NCBI RefSeq assembly: GCF_024499015.1 | Contig: NZ_CP098604.1 | Location: 2,728,001 to 2,792,000, forward strand | Length of the DNA: 64,000 nt | Direction: 5' to 3' | From: Xanthomonas hortorum pv. pelargonii | GTDB lineage: Bacteria; Pseudomonadota; Gammaproteobacteria; Xanthomonadales; Xanthomonadaceae | In this document: piece after piece, positions 36,593 to 47,017 of the stretch | Layout of the letters: every line of letters starts with the position of its first letter | Numbering within the stretch: position 1 is the first letter of the stretch | The notes under the pieces: model-generated | Databases searched by the model: none | Told to the model about the DNA's origin: nothing | The model's input: the letters and a program-made list of their open reading frames with translations, nothing else | Made by a program: the position numbers and the translations under genes

Positions 36593-37075
36593 TTAAAGCA
36601 GTTTTTCGAGATATTGCACGTGCTTGCCGTTTGCCAGTAGCGCATCGCCGATCGGCAGGAAACCCAACTGCAGATGCAGCGCCAGCGATGCCGGATTGGG
36701 TGGGAGCAGGTTGACCTCGCAGACCAACCGCGGTTGCGCTGTCGCGCGTGCGACGCGGATGAGGTCGTCATACAACTGCCTGGCAAGGCCGCGCCCCTGC
36801 GCATGCGTAGCAACCACGATGCGGTCGATGTAGACGAAGCGCGCGAAGCGTTGCGCCATCCACGCGAAGTTCGGATTGGCGTACGCCGCATTTTGATCCA
36901 ACGCGATCAACAAGCTATCCGCTGGCGCGACGATGCGTGCGTGCCAGGCCAGTTGCAACAATGCGGCCAGTCCATCGGCATCCAGCAACGACAATTCGGT
37001 GGCATGCTCATTGTTGAGTGCAAGCAGTGCCGGGTGATCGTGCAACTGCACCTCGCGCAGCTGCGATGGATTCAT
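36593..37075 (-). CDS. GNAT family acetyltransferase
   Basis: A 160-residue N-acetyltransferase. The acetyl-CoA loop is HAQGRGLARQLY, and the C-terminal beta-bulge region with a mobile Leu-rich helix (ASLALHLQLGFLPIGD) fits the fold. The substrate is unknown. Its ATG overlaps the ddlA stop by one base (TGATG, 37073-37077), so it is coupled to ddlA. Confidence 0.87.
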   Translation of the reverse strand: MNPSQLREVQLHDHPALLALNNEHATELSLLDADGLAALLQLAWHARIVAPADSLLIALDQNAAYANPNFAWMAQRFARFVYIDRIVVATHAQGRGLARQLYDDLIRVARATAQPRLVCEVNLLPPNPASLALHLQLGFLPIGDALLANGKHVQYLEKLL

Positions 37076-38178
37076 CAGCGCGGTTCCACCGCACTACGCA
37101 GCAGTTGATCGTCAGCGTGCCGCTGCAACGCCAGCTCGATCAACTGCGTGATCAAACTCCGATAGTCCAGCCCGCTTGCCTGCCATAGTTTGGGATACAT
37201 GCTGATCCGGGTGAAACCCGGCAGCGTGTTGACCTCGTTGATCACGATGCGGCCATCTGCGCAGAGAAACACGTCCACACGCGCCATGCCGGCGCAGTCC
37301 AGCGCCTGATAAGCCTGCACCGCGATCTGCTGGATGCGCTGCTGTGTCTGCGCATCGATGTTGGCCGGAATCACGATCTCGGCGCCGTGTTCGCTGATGT
37401 ACTTGGTCTGGTAAGAGTAAAACGCGTCGTGCACCACTACTTCGCCGCATGCGCTGGCCTGCGGCGTGGCATTGCCCAGTACGGCGCATTCGATCTCGCG
37501 CCCGGTCACCGCTGCTTCCACCAGCACCTTATGGTCATACGCCAGCGCCAACGCGAGTGCGGCGGCAAACTCCTCCGCAGTGCGCACCTGGCTGACGCCG
37601 ACGGATGAGCCTTGATTGGCCGGTTTGACGAACAACGGCAAACCGAACTGCGCAACCAACGCATGCACGTCGGCGTGTGCGGCGGTGTGGCGGTTGAAAC
37701 ACACGAACGGCGCCACCTCCAGCCCGGCATCGCGCAGCACGCGTTTTGCCATGTCTTTGTCCATCGCCACTGCTGAGCCGAGCACGCCGGAGCCGACGAA
37801 GGGCAGATTGGCCATGCGCAACAACCCTTGCAGCGAGCCGTCTTCGCCCAGCGTGCCGTGCACGATCGGAAACACCACATCGATCTGCGCCAGCGCCTGC
37901 TCCGGCTGGGTCGGACGCAATTGCTGCTGCTGTGCACCCGGCAGCAGCGCCACGCCGCGACCGCTGCGGTGCAAGGCGATGCGCGCCGGGTCGTCGGCAT
38001 TGAGCAGGAAGCTGTCGGGGTCGTTGACGTGCCACTGGCCTTGCTTGTCGATGCCGATCAGCACCGGCTCGAAGCGCTGCGGATCGAGCGCATCCAGAAT
38101 ATTTCTCGCCGATTGCAGCGAGACCTCGTGTTCGGCCGATTTGCCGCCGAAGATGAGACCGACCCGGATCTTGCGCAT
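37075..38178 (-). CDS. ddlA: D-alanine--D-alanine ligase
   Basis: This ATP-grasp enzyme makes D-Ala-D-Ala for peptidoglycan. The 367-residue length and [11 protein letters not shown], the omega-loop region [18 protein letters not shown] and [11 protein letters not shown] all fit DdlA. Start ATG 38178 ([20 protein letters not shown]) is the conserved one; the open frame continues upstream to 38385 without domain support. A ddlB in the cell-division cluster may also exist outside this window. Confidence 0.94.
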   Translation of the reverse strand: MRKIRVGLIFGGKSAEHEVSLQSARNILDALDPQRFEPVLIGIDKQGQWHVNDPDSFLLNADDPARIALHRSGRGVALLPGAQQQQLRPTQPEQALAQIDVVFPIVHGTLGEDGSLQGLLRMANLPFVGSGVLGSAVAMDKDMAKRVLRDAGLEVAPFVCFNRHTAAHADVHALVAQFGLPLFVKPANQGSSVGVSQVRTAEEFAAALALALAYDHKVLVEAAVTGREIECAVLGNATPQASACGEVVVHDAFYSYQTKYISEHGAEIVIPANIDAQTQQRIQQIAVQAYQALDCAGMARVDVFLCADGRIVINEVNTLPGFTRISMYPKLWQASGLDYRSLITQLIELALQRHADDQLLRSAVEPR

Positions 38179-38372
38179 CGCCTGCTCCTGCCACCTGTTC
38201 AATGAGGTCGCCAGCATGCCCGCGGCAGGCGCGCCGAAGGAAGTCCTCCACGACCGACGCAAGCGGCCTTGCCAGCAAGGCGACCTGCCATGACCGCCGC
38301 GCCAGGCTCCGGCGTGCATCCGCCACACCACCGTCAAGCAGTTGCGACATGCAGGGACGGTAGAATGGGCCC

Positions 38373-39017
38373 ATGCCCGGATCACTGCTCAACTCACTCA
38401 AGCCGCTCGCCGGCCAGGCCCTGCAAGCCGCGCTCAATCGCGCGCTGGCGCTGGACCCGGATACCCGCGACGCCCTGTTGCCGCTGGAAGGCCAGCGCAT
38501 CGCGCTGACCCTGGAAGCCCCCGCACTGGCCTTGCAGATCCGTGTGCACGAGCGCCGGCTGCTGGTCGGCCCGGTGGATCAGGCGCGCGAGCCGGACCTT
38601 GCCGTGCGCAGCACGCTGGCCGGCCTGCTCGGCCAGCTGCCGTTTCTGGTTAATGCGCGCCGTAGCGGCGCGCCGGCCGGGCGGCTCAAGGTCTCCGGCG
38701 ATGCCGAGCTGGCGCGCCAGTTGCAACAACTGGCAGGGCGGTTCGATCCGGATTGGCAACTGCCGTTCGTGGCGGTGTTCGGCGACATCCTGGGCGTGCA
38801 GATCGCCGGCGCGGTGCGTGCAGCGCTGCAGCAGGCGCGTCGCAGCGCGGTGGATCTGGCGCACAGCGCGGCCGAATTCGTTACCGAAGAATCGCGCGAT
38901 GTGGTGCCACGCGCCGAACTGGAAGCCTTCCACGACGATGTCGACGAACTGCGCGACGACGTCGAACGTCTGGCCGCACGCGTCACCCGTTTGCGTGCTG
39001 CCGGAGGTGCGGCATGA
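38373..39017 (+). CDS. ubiJ: Ubiquinone biosynthesis accessory factor UbiJ
   Basis: A 214-residue protein with an N-terminal SCP2-like lipid-binding region (about 10-115) and a C-terminal charged coiled coil ([20 protein letters not shown]). UbiJ supports aerobic ubiquinone synthesis as part of the Ubi metabolon. The position directly before ubiB, with an ATGA overlap (39014-39017), supports the call; in many bacteria ubiE precedes, but here it is absent. Confidence 0.88.
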   Translation: MPGSLLNSLKPLAGQALQAALNRALALDPDTRDALLPLEGQRIALTLEAPALALQIRVHERRLLVGPVDQAREPDLAVRSTLAGLLGQLPFLVNARRSGAPAGRLKVSGDAELARQLQQLAGRFDPDWQLPFVAVFGDILGVQIAGAVRAALQQARRSAVDLAHSAAEFVTEESRDVVPRAELEAFHDDVDELRDDVERLAARVTRLRAAGGAA

Positions 39018-40687
39018 AGGCGCTGCTGCGGGCCAGCCGCATCGGCCGGGTGATCCTGCGCTATCGGCTGGACGTCTTGCTGCAAGGCACGCCGGCCGAG
39101 CGCTGGCTGCGCCTGGCCAAGCCATTCGTGCCGCGTGCCAGCGCCGAGATCGCCGCGCAATCGCGTGGTGCGCGCCTACGCCTGGCGCTGCAGGAGCTGG
39201 GGCCGATCTTCGTCAAGTTCGGGCAGATCCTGTCCACCCGGCGCGACCTGATTCCGGCCGACGTGGCCGACGAATTGACCCTGCTGCAGGACCGGGTCAA
39301 ACCGTTCGATGGCGACGTTGCGCGGCTGATCGTGGAGCGCGCGCTGGGCCTGCCGGTGAGCGTGGCATTCGCCGCATTCGACACCGTGCCGTTGGCCTCG
39401 GCCTCGATCGCGCAGGTGCATGCGGCCACGCTACCGCCGGACGCCAATGGCGTGCGCCGCGAAGTGGTGGTCAAGGTGTTGCGCCCGGACATCGAGCGCC
39501 AGATCGATGCCGATATCGCGTTGCTGCATTCGCTGGCCACCCTGGTCGAGCGCACCCATCCGCGTGCGGACAAGATCCGCCCGCGCGAAGTGGTGGCCGA
39601 GATCGAAGCCACCTTGTCGGCCGAACTCGATCTGCAACGCGAAGGCGCCAACGCCAGCGTGCTGCGCCGGTTCTGGGAAGGCTCGGACGATCTATACGTG
39701 CCCGAGGTGATCTGGTCGCACACCGCCGAGCGCGCGCTCACCCTGGAGCGCGTGTACGGCATTCCCTCCGACGACATTGTCAAGCTCGATGCGGCCGGTA
39801 TCGATCGCAGGGCGCTGGCGGCCAAGGGCGTGCGCGTGTTCTACACGCAGGTGTTCCGCGACAATTTCTTCCATGCCGATGCGCACGCCGGCAACATCTG
39901 GGTCGACTCGGACCCGGAGCGCCGGCTCAATCCGCGCTTCATCGCGCTGGATTTCGGCATCATGGGCCAGCTCTCGCAGGAAGATCAGTACTACCTGGCC
40001 GAGAACTTCATGGCGATCTTCCACAAGGATTATCGCCGCATGGCCGAGTTGCACGTGGAGGCGGGCTGGATGCCGGACAACGTGCGCATCGACGAACTGG
40101 AAGCGGCCGCGCGCTCGGTGTGCGAGCCGTACTTCACCCGGCCGTTGTCGGAGATTTCGCTGGCCGAAGTGCTGATCAAATTGTTCCGCGTCGCGCAGCG
40201 TTACGAATTGACGCTGCAGCCGCAGCTGATCCTGTTGCAGAAGACCTTGCTCAACATCGAAGGCGTCGGCCGCCAGCTCGATCCCAAGCTGGATATCTGG
40301 GCAGTGGCGCGGCCGGTGCTCGAACGCATCCTGCGCGAGCGTTACAGCCCGCGCCGGGTGCTGGGCGAATTGCGCAAGCGGCTACCTGAAATCATGACCC
40401 ACGCGCCGGACATGCCGCGCCTGGTGCACAGCTGGTTGAAGCAGCAGGTGGAAGGCCGCCATCAGCTCGATATCCGCTCGGCCGAGTTGCGCGCGCTGGA
40501 TGTGAGCCTGCGCAAGTTGCAGACGCGCGTGGTCACTGCCATCACCGGCAGCGGGCTGCTGGTGGTCGCCGCTGTGCTGTATGGCCTGCATCCGAATGGC
40601 TGGTATCTGGGCACGGTGCCGGTGTGGAGCTGGGTCAGCGGCACGGCCGGTTCGGTCGCTTTGCTGATCGCCTGGCTGCGCCGCTGA
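39014..40687 (+). CDS. ubiB: Probable ubiquinone biosynthesis kinase-like protein UbiB
   Basis: A 557-residue ABC1/ADCK family protein needed for ubiquinone synthesis, probably as an ATPase that helps extract lipid intermediates. The hallmark K68-F-G-Q71 motif in [17 protein letters not shown], the ATP-binding SIAQVHAA, and the [13 protein letters not shown] and [10 protein letters not shown] kinase-like motifs are present. Two C-terminal membrane helices anchor it. It is coupled to ubiJ by four overlapping bases. Confidence 0.95.
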   Translation: MKALLRASRIGRVILRYRLDVLLQGTPAERWLRLAKPFVPRASAEIAAQSRGARLRLALQELGPIFVKFGQILSTRRDLIPADVADELTLLQDRVKPFDGDVARLIVERALGLPVSVAFAAFDTVPLASASIAQVHAATLPPDANGVRREVVVKVLRPDIERQIDADIALLHSLATLVERTHPRADKIRPREVVAEIEATLSAELDLQREGANASVLRRFWEGSDDLYVPEVIWSHTAERALTLERVYGIPSDDIVKLDAAGIDRRALAAKGVRVFYTQVFRDNFFHADAHAGNIWVDSDPERRLNPRFIALDFGIMGQLSQEDQYYLAENFMAIFHKDYRRMAELHVEAGWMPDNVRIDELEAAARSVCEPYFTRPLSEISLAEVLIKLFRVAQRYELTLQPQLILLQKTLLNIEGVGRQLDPKLDIWAVARPVLERILRERYSPRRVLGELRKRLPEIMTHAPDMPRLVHSWLKQQVEGRHQLDIRSAELRALDVSLRKLQTRVVTAITGSGLLVVAAVLYGLHPNGWYLGTVPVWSWVSGTAGSVALLIAWLRR

Positions 40688-40819
40688 CACATTGCGATAG
40701 GTGGCCCGCTGCATTCGGCTGCATTTCGGCAGTGCCTGCAGCGGGGCACCAATGCGGCCTTCGAGTCGTGGCGCGGCAACGCAGTGGCATGCGCTGTCAG
40801 CGATGCGGATAATCGGCCG

Positions 40820-41557
40820 GTGAGCATATCGACCGACCCGCTGCAGATTCTCCACCAGGATGATGTCCTGGCCGTTGTCAATAAACCTGCGGGCCTGATG
40901 GTCCACGACAGCAAGCTGGCGCGCGGGGAGGACGACTTTCTGGCCGACCGCCTGCGCGAGCAGCTGGGCCGGCCGATCTTTCTGGTGCACCGGCTCGATC
41001 GCGCGACCAGCGGTTGCTTGCTGCTTGCGTTCGATCGCGAGAGCGCAAGCGCGCTGGGCAAGGCTTTGATGGCCGGCGAATTGGAGAAGGACTATCTGAC
41101 GTTGTGCCGCGGCTGGCCGGCCGAGCAGCAGTTCATCGTCGATCACGATCTGGACGGCGGCCCCGGCAAGCCGGTCAAGAAGCCGGCGGTGACCCATTTC
41201 CAGCGGCTGGCCACCGGCGAGCTGGAGATTCCCTCCACCGGCTTTGCCACCTCACGTTATGCGCTGCTGCGCTGCCAGCCGCAGACCGGGCGTTTTCGGC
41301 AGATTCGAAGGCACATGAAGCACCTGTCGCATCACATGATCGGCGACACCAGCCATGGCGATGGCCGGCATAACCGGAGTTTTCGCATGCTGGGGATCCA
41401 CCGCATGTTGCTGCACGCCGAGCGCTTGGGGTTTCCGCATCCGGCCGATGGGCGGCGTCTCAGCGTGGTGGCGCCGCTGGATGTGGAGTTTGCGAAAGCG
41501 TGTGCATTGTTCGGGTGGGACGTGGCGGGGTTGCAAGGCACGACACACGTGCAGTGA
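40820..41557 (+). CDS. truC: tRNA pseudouridine synthase TruC-like (RluA family)
   Basis: A 245-residue pseudouridine synthase. The catalytic Asp60 lies in VHRLDRATSG, with NKPAGLMVHD upstream and QTGRFRQIRRHMKHL downstream. The length and the compact form without an S4 domain fit TruC, which modifies U65 in some tRNAs. I prefer GTG 40820 (VSISTDPLQIL); a GTG at 40784 would add 12 residues. RluA-type rRNA or tRNA enzymes are alternatives. Confidence 0.86.
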   Translation: MSISTDPLQILHQDDVLAVVNKPAGLMVHDSKLARGEDDFLADRLREQLGRPIFLVHRLDRATSGCLLLAFDRESASALGKALMAGELEKDYLTLCRGWPAEQQFIVDHDLDGGPGKPVKKPAVTHFQRLATGELEIPSTGFATSRYALLRCQPQTGRFRQIRRHMKHLSHHMIGDTSHGDGRHNRSFRMLGIHRMLLHAERLGFPHPADGRRLSVVAPLDVEFAKACALFGWDVAGLQGTTHVQ

Positions 41558-41576
41558 TGCGACGTGGTCATGGATG

Positions 41577-41618
41577 TGTCAGTGCATCAACGTCGATCTG
41601 TCAGTGCACCAACGTCGA
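41577..41618. repeat. Two-copy 22-base tandem repeat
   Basis: TGTCAGTGCATCAACGTCGA (41577-41596) and TGTCAGTGCACCAACGTCGA (41599-41618) differ by one base and repeat with a period of 22. They start 20 bases after the truC-like stop. Confidence 0.7.
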
Positions 41619-41639
41619 GCGGCAACGTTTTCAGGCAGC

Positions 41640-41950
41640 CGTACCCTCACCCCAACCCCTCTCCCGACGGGAGAGGGGCTTGACTGTTCCTTCTCCTATC
41701 GGGAGAAGGTGCCCCAGAGGGGCGGATGAGGGTGCGAGCGAAGCCTGGTGGAGTTTGGATGCACGTGCTGCTTCGCCGCTTACCGCCTTGACCCCAACTC
41801 CCTCTCCCGGCGGAGAGGGGCTGGAGCAAGCTTCTCCCACTGGAGGAAAGCTGGGGCACCGCCGGAATCGTCAACGCAATCGACCTAGCATCCGCATTCG
41901 CCGTAGGGATCACGCTGTTACGAATCCCCAATCCCAATTCCCCAATCCCC
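41640..41950. repeat. Intergenic hairpin repeats related to the 2.3-2.5 kb cluster
   Basis: CCCCTCTCCCGACGGGAGAG, CCTTCTCCTATCGGGAGAAG and GGCGGATGAGGGTGCG reproduce the words of the ntrC-sodC gap, in partly reversed order. A further CTCCCTCTCCCGGCGGAGAG lies near 41800, and CCCAATCCC words lie near 41925-41955. No gene is seen in 41558-41955. Confidence 0.72.
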
Positions 41951-41955
41951 GCCCT

Positions 41956-42498
41956 TCAGGGCTTCTGCGCCGCCGCCGGCTCATTAACGATCTTTTCCAG
42001 ATCCTTCTGCAGATCGGCAAACAGCGGCAGCATCTTCTGCTGGATCGCGCCCATCAGGTTCTGGGTCAGCGCCGGGGTCTTGTCGAGCAGGCTCTGGCCG
42101 GCCGAGCTCTCGTAGAACTCGGCCATGGCCAGCACGTCCTCGCGCGAGAACGAGCGCTTGTAGATGTCCACATACATCGGGCGCAGCTCCGACCACGACA
42201 GTGCCTTGCGTACGGTCTGGCGGGTGCGGTCCTGGATGCGCTGCAACTGCGCCTGTTGGCCGGTATCGAGCTGGCGCTGCGCGGTGAGCTGGGCGAATTG
42301 CTGCTGCTGCATCGCTTCGATCTGCGGCAGCATCGTGTCCAGCATGGTCTGCGCGCGTGAGGCGGCCAGCAATCGGTTGACGTCGGCATCGCTGGGCGCC
42401 TGCGCGAATGCGGCAGGTGTGGCGAGTGCCAGCGCAGCCAGCACGATCAGACGGCGCGCGAAGGCGCGGACGGCGGCAACGGAACGAGGTGGTGTCAT
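41956..42498 (-). CDS. DUF2059 exported protein
   Basis: A 180-residue protein with a signal peptide (LIVLAALALATPAAFAQA) and a helical DUF2059 domain (SELRPMYVDIYKRSFSREDVLAMAEFYESSAGQ). Its function is unknown. ATG 42498 is the natural start; the frame continues upstream without a domain. It diverges from arfB with a 91-base gap. Confidence 0.88.
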   Translation of the reverse strand: MTPPRSVAAVRAFARRLIVLAALALATPAAFAQAPSDADVNRLLAASRAQTMLDTMLPQIEAMQQQQFAQLTAQRQLDTGQQAQLQRIQDRTRQTVRKALSWSELRPMYVDIYKRSFSREDVLAMAEFYESSAGQSLLDKTPALTQNLMGAIQQKMLPLFADLQKDLEKIVNEPAAAQKP

Positions 42499-42589
42499 CG
42501 GAGCATCCTGCACACGGGGGACCGGCCGCAGCATACGGGAGCCGGCGTTCGCGCGCGCGTCCACGCCGCTGCCGATACAATCGGCGCGC

Positions 42590-43021
42590 ATGGCCAGCGA
42601 CCCGATCCAGATCACCCCCAGCCTGACGATCCCGCCCAGCGAGATCGTCGAACGCTTCGTGCGCGCCAGTGGCGCGGGCGGGCAGAACGTCAACAAGGTC
42701 TCCACCGCGGTGGAGCTGCGTTTCGACGTGGCTGGATCGCCGTCGCTGCCCGAACCCCTGCGCGCGCGGCTGCTGTCGCGGCGCGACCGTCGCATGACCG
42801 CCGATGGCGTGCTGGTGATCGACGCGCAGCGCTTCCGCACCCAGGACCGCAACCGCGAGGATGCGCGCGAGCGGCTGGTCGAAATCATCAGTGCGTGCCT
42901 GTCGGTGCCCAAGCGCCGGGTCGCCACCAAACCGAGTCATGGTGCCAAGCTGCGGCGGCTGGATGCCAAGCGTGAGCGCAGCCATATCAAGCGTGGACGC
43001 TCTGCGTCCCACTGGGAGTAA
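42590..43021 (+). CDS. arfB: Alternative ribosome-rescue factor ArfB
   Basis: A 143-residue peptidyl-tRNA hydrolase that frees ribosomes stalled without a stop codon. The catalytic GGQ (30-32) sits in RASGAGGQNVNKVSTAVELR, and the basic C-terminal tail (KRRVATKPSHGAKLRR, HIKRGR) that enters the empty mRNA channel is intact. Start ATG 42590. The next gene starts three bases after the stop. Confidence 0.94.
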   Translation: MASDPIQITPSLTIPPSEIVERFVRASGAGGQNVNKVSTAVELRFDVAGSPSLPEPLRARLLSRRDRRMTADGVLVIDAQRFRTQDRNREDARERLVEIISACLSVPKRRVATKPSHGAKLRRLDAKRERSHIKRGRSASHWE

Positions 43022-43023
43022 GC

Positions 43024-43653
43024 GTGAGTCACACCGACCCGTCGTTGCCACCGGTAACACAGGCCAACATCCTGCTGCAGCCAACCCCACCCAGAATGCC
43101 GCGTGCACACGGCCGCTTCGGTCGCTGGCTGGGCCGTACCGCCTTGCGCCTGACCGGCTGGCGTCTGCTCGGGCGGCTGCCCGACGAACCCAAGCTGGTG
43201 ATGATCGTCGCCCCGCATTCGTCCAACTGGGACGGCTTTCTGGGCTTTGCGGCCAAGTTCGCGCTGGGCTTCGATGTGCGCGTGTTGGGCAAGGCGCAGC
43301 TGTTCTGGTGGCCGCTGGGGCCGCTGCTGCGCAAACTCGGCGCCATCCCGCTGGACCGCAGCTCGCCGCAGGGCACCATCGGCCAGGCGGTGCGGCTGAT
43401 CCGCAACTCCGAACAGATGTGGTACGTAATCACCCCCGAGGGCACCCGCAAGCGGGTGGAGAACTGGAAGGCCGGCTTCTGGAAGATCGCCTCCGACTCC
43501 AAGGTGCCGATCCTGCCGGTGTATTTCGACTATCCCAGCAAGACCGTGGGCATCGGCGAGCCGTTCTGGACCGGCACAGACATGGCCGCCGATATCGCCG
43601 CCATCCGCACCTGGTACCGGCCGTGGCGCGGTAAGCATCGCGATACGTTGTGA
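43024..43653 (+). CDS. 1-acylglycerol-3-phosphate acyltransferase-like protein
   Basis: A 209-residue acyltransferase of the PlsC superfamily. The catalytic H-x4-D motif is HSSNWD, and the glycerophosphate-binding motif is TPEGTRKR. It lacks strong membrane helices, unlike typical PlsC, and resembles a short class found next to arfB in this group. The start is GTG 43024, immediately after arfB, so the two are probably coupled. The substrate is uncertain. Confidence 0.87.
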   Translation: MSHTDPSLPPVTQANILLQPTPPRMPRAHGRFGRWLGRTALRLTGWRLLGRLPDEPKLVMIVAPHSSNWDGFLGFAAKFALGFDVRVLGKAQLFWWPLGPLLRKLGAIPLDRSSPQGTIGQAVRLIRNSEQMWYVITPEGTRKRVENWKAGFWKIASDSKVPILPVYFDYPSKTVGIGEPFWTGTDMAADIAAIRTWYRPWRGKHRDTL

Positions 43654-43751
43654 TGATGCGGCCACGCGCTTGAAAGGTTTTGTCACTGCCGGTCGCCTGC
43701 ATTCATGACCGGCGCCGCCGGGCACCTCGCTGCCTTCACCGAGGAAACACC

Positions 43752-44768
43752 ATGATGGGCTTGTCCGCACGCGCACTGTGTTTGTCGCTCTCCCTCCTGC
43801 TTGCTGCCGGCCCGGTGCTGGCGGCCACGCCGATGCTGGTAATCCACGGCGGCGCCGGCGTGGAGAAATCCAGCCTTTCCGGCGAGGAACAGGCGCAGGC
43901 GCGCGAGGCGATGCAACGCGCGCTGCGAGCCGGTCACGCGGTGTTGCAACGCGGTGGCAGCGCAGTGGATGCGGTGGCCGCTACCATCACCGTGCTGGAG
44001 GACGCCCCGCAGTTCAACGCCGGGCGCGGTGCGGTGTTCACCCATGACGGCAAGAACGAACTGGATGCGGCGATCATGGACGGCGCCACCGGCAAGGCCG
44101 GCGCGATTGCCGGCGTGCACACGGTCAAGAATCCGATCCAGCTGGCGCGCAGCGTCATGGACCATTCCAAACACGTGATGCTGGCCGGCGCTGGGGCCGA
44201 ACAGTTCGCGCGCGAGCAAGGTGTCACCCTGGTCGACCCAAGCTATTTCCGCACCGACAAGCGTTGGCAGCAACTGCAGAAAGCGCTCAAGGCCGAGGCC
44301 GGCGACCGCAAGGCCCAGGCCGAACTCGATCTGGAAACCGCCAAGCACTTCGGCACTGTCGGTGCGCTGGCGCTGGATCGCGAAGGACATCTGGCCGCCG
44401 GCACTTCCACCGGCGGCATGACCAACAAACGCTATGGCCGCGTCGGCGATGCGCCGATCATCGGCGCCGGCACCTACGCCAACAGCCAGTGCGCGGTGTC
44501 CGGCACCGGTTGGGGCGAGTTCTATATCCGCGCGGTGGCCGCCTACGATATCTGCGCCCGCATGAAATACGCCGGCCAGTCGTTGCAACAGGCGGCCGAA
44601 GCAGTGATCGACCAGGAGATTCCCAAGGCCGGTGGTGACGGTGGCGCCATCGCGCTGGACGCGCAGGGCAATGCCGCGTTCCCGTTCAACACCGAGGGCA
44701 TGTATCGCGGCTGGATCGGCGCCGATGGCGCGCCGCACGTGGCGATCTTCAAGGACGAGACGTTGTAG
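43752..44768 (+). CDS. Isoaspartyl peptidase / L-asparaginase (Ntn hydrolase, exported)
   Basis: A 338-residue type III asparaginase precursor. A signal peptide (LCLSLSLLLAAGPVLA) sends it to the periplasm. Auto-cleavage before Thr202 in KHFGTVGALALD frees the N-terminal nucleophile; TSTGGMTNKRYGRVGD and GTGWGEFYIR complete the substrate site. It removes beta-aspartyl residues from peptides and may hydrolyse asparagine. ATG 43752 has GAGGAAAC upstream. Confidence 0.93.
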   Translation: MMGLSARALCLSLSLLLAAGPVLAATPMLVIHGGAGVEKSSLSGEEQAQAREAMQRALRAGHAVLQRGGSAVDAVAATITVLEDAPQFNAGRGAVFTHDGKNELDAAIMDGATGKAGAIAGVHTVKNPIQLARSVMDHSKHVMLAGAGAEQFAREQGVTLVDPSYFRTDKRWQQLQKALKAEAGDRKAQAELDLETAKHFGTVGALALDREGHLAAGTSTGGMTNKRYGRVGDAPIIGAGTYANSQCAVSGTGWGEFYIRAVAAYDICARMKYAGQSLQQAAEAVIDQEIPKAGGDGGAIALDAQGNAAFPFNTEGMYRGWIGADGAPHVAIFKDETL

Positions 44769-44810
44769 CGCACATCCTCAACCGAACCCGTCCATCCAAT
44801 CCAACGGCAC

Positions 44811-46903
44811 ATGCCAGCGGCCGGTAAACCCGCTAGCGTGGCCGGCTGCTCTACCCACTCAGGAATCACACGCCATGTCGCGCTGCCGTTCCAGGCGCCG
44901 CCGTTCGACAAGATCAAGGACAGCGATTACCTGCCGGCCTTCGAAGAAGGCATGCGCCTGCAGTTGGCCGAGATCCGCAAAATTGCCGACAACCCCGAAC
45001 CGCCCACCTTCGACAACACCATTGAAGCGATGGAGCGTGGTGGCGAAACGCTCTCGCGCGTGTCGCGCATTTTCTTCGGACTGGTGCAGGCCGATACCAG
45101 CGACGCACGCCAGAAGATCCAGGAAGAGATCGCGCCCAAGCTGGCCGCGCACCAGGACGAAATCAATCTTGATCCCAAGCTCTTCGCACGCGTCAAAACC
45201 CTCTACGACCAGCGCGACACGCTGAGCCTGGACCCGGAGCAGAAGCGTCTGCTTGAGCGCGATTACGAAGAACTCGTGCGCGCCGGTGCGCAGCTGTCCG
45301 ATGCCGACAAGGACAGCCTGCGCAAGCTCAATATCGAAGAGACCACGCTCTCCACCCAGTTCCATACCCGTCTGGTCGCCGCTTCGGCTGCCGGTGCGGT
45401 GGTGGTGGACGACAAGGCCAGGCTCGATGGCCTGAGCGAAGGCGATATCGCCGCCGCCGCCGATGCGGCCAAGGCGCGCAAGCTCGACGGCAAGTATCTG
45501 CTCACCTTGCAGAACACCACCCAGCAACCGGTGCTGGCGTCGCTGAAGGACCGCCAGCTGCGCGCCGAGGTGCTCAAGGCCTCGGAAACGCGCGCAGAAA
45601 AAGGCGATGCCAACGACACCCGCCAGACCATCCAGCGCCTGGCGCAACTGCGCGCGCAAAAGGCCAAGCTGCTCGGCTTCGACAGCTACGCCGCCTACAG
45701 CCTGGGCGACCAGATGGCCAAGAACCCGGCCGCCGCGCTCAAGCTGCTGACCGACACCGTGCCGGCCGCCACTGCCAAGGCGCGCCGCGAAGTGGCCGAG
45801 ATGCAGAAGGTGATCGATGCACAGCGTGCTGATTCAAAGGCGGCTTCAAACTAGCCGCGTCCGATTGGGACTTCTACGCCGAGCAGGTGCGCAAGGCCAA
45901 GTACGACCTGGACGAGTCGCAGATCAAGCCGTATTTCGAACTGGACAACGTGCTGCAGAACGGCGTTTTCTACGCGGCCACGCAGCTGTACGGCATCACC
46001 TTCAAGCAGCGCACCGACATCCCGACCTATCACGCGGACATGAAGGTGTATGAAGTGTTCGACGCGGACGGCACCTCGATGGCGCTGTTCTATACCGACT
46101 ACTTCAAGCGCGACAGCAAGTCCGGTGGCGCCTGGATGGACGTATTCGTTGAACAGGACGGCCTCACCGGTGCCAAGCCGGTGGTCTACAACGTCTGCAA
46201 CTTCACCAAGCCGGCCGCCGGCCAGCCGGCGCTGCTGAGTTTCGACGACGTCACCACCTTGTTCCATGAGTTCGGCCACGCGCTGCACGGCATGTTCTCC
46301 ACGGTGAAGTACCCCTCGATCGCCGGCACCAGCACCTCGCGCGATTTTGTCGAGTTCCCCTCGCAGTTCAACGAGCACTGGGCTTCCGATCCCAAGGTCT
46401 TCGCCAACTACGCCAAGCACTACCAGACCGGCGCGGCGATGCCAGCCGAGCTGGTGGAGAAGATCAAGAAGGCCAAGACCTTCAACAGCGGCTACGCGAC
46501 TACCGAATACCTCTCGGCTGCGCTGCTCGATCTGGCCTGGCACACCCAACCGGCCGATGCATCGTTGCAGGACGTGAGCAAATTCGAAGCCGACGCGTTG
46601 AAGCGTTTCAAGGTGGACCTGGCCGAAGTGCCGCCGCGCTATCGCAGCAGCTATTTCGACCACATCTGGGGCGGCGGTTATTCGGCCGGTTACTACGCGT
46701 ATTTCTGGTCGGAAGTGCTCGACGACGACGCGTTCGAATGGTTCAAGGAGAACGGCGGCTTGAACCGCAAGAACGGCGACATCTTCCGCGCCAAGATCCT
46801 CTCGCGCGGCAACACCGTGGACCTTGCCACGCTGTACCGCGATTTCCGCGGCAAGGATCCCAGCGTCAAGGCGCTGCTGGAGAATCGTGGTTTGACGGAG
46901 TGA
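44811..46903 (+). pseudogene. dcp: Peptidyl-dipeptidase Dcp (M3 metallopeptidase), frameshifted
   Basis: The M3 peptidase is split into two frames. The first (to 45854) ends ...VIDAQRADSKAASN and a stop. The second continues from about 45840 with FKLAASDWDFYAEQVRKAKY and holds the zinc motif FHEFGHALHG and the substrate-binding tail. Adding one A to the run AAA at 45836-45838 joins them as ...ADSKGGFKLAASDW... and gives a full-length Dcp. The start is also odd: an ATG at 44875 with AGGA upstream is out of frame with the domain, and the in-frame ATG 44811 has no ribosome site. Dcp removes C-terminal dipeptides. Confidence 0.87.
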
Positions 46904-46946
46904 GACACCCGCGTGCACGACGCACGCGGATGCAGCGATGATCGAA

Positions 46947-46978
46947 AACGGGATGGCCTTGCGGCCATCCCGTTTTTG
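46947..46978 (+). terminator. Rho-independent terminator after dcp
   Basis: AAAACGGGATGGCC and GGCCATCCCGTTTT pair around TTGC, followed by T residues. It lies between convergent genes and can serve both strands. Confidence 0.9.
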
Positions 46979-47017
46979 TTGCGTCGCTTTTGATGCATCG
47001 CCGCGGTCGGTGCCGCA

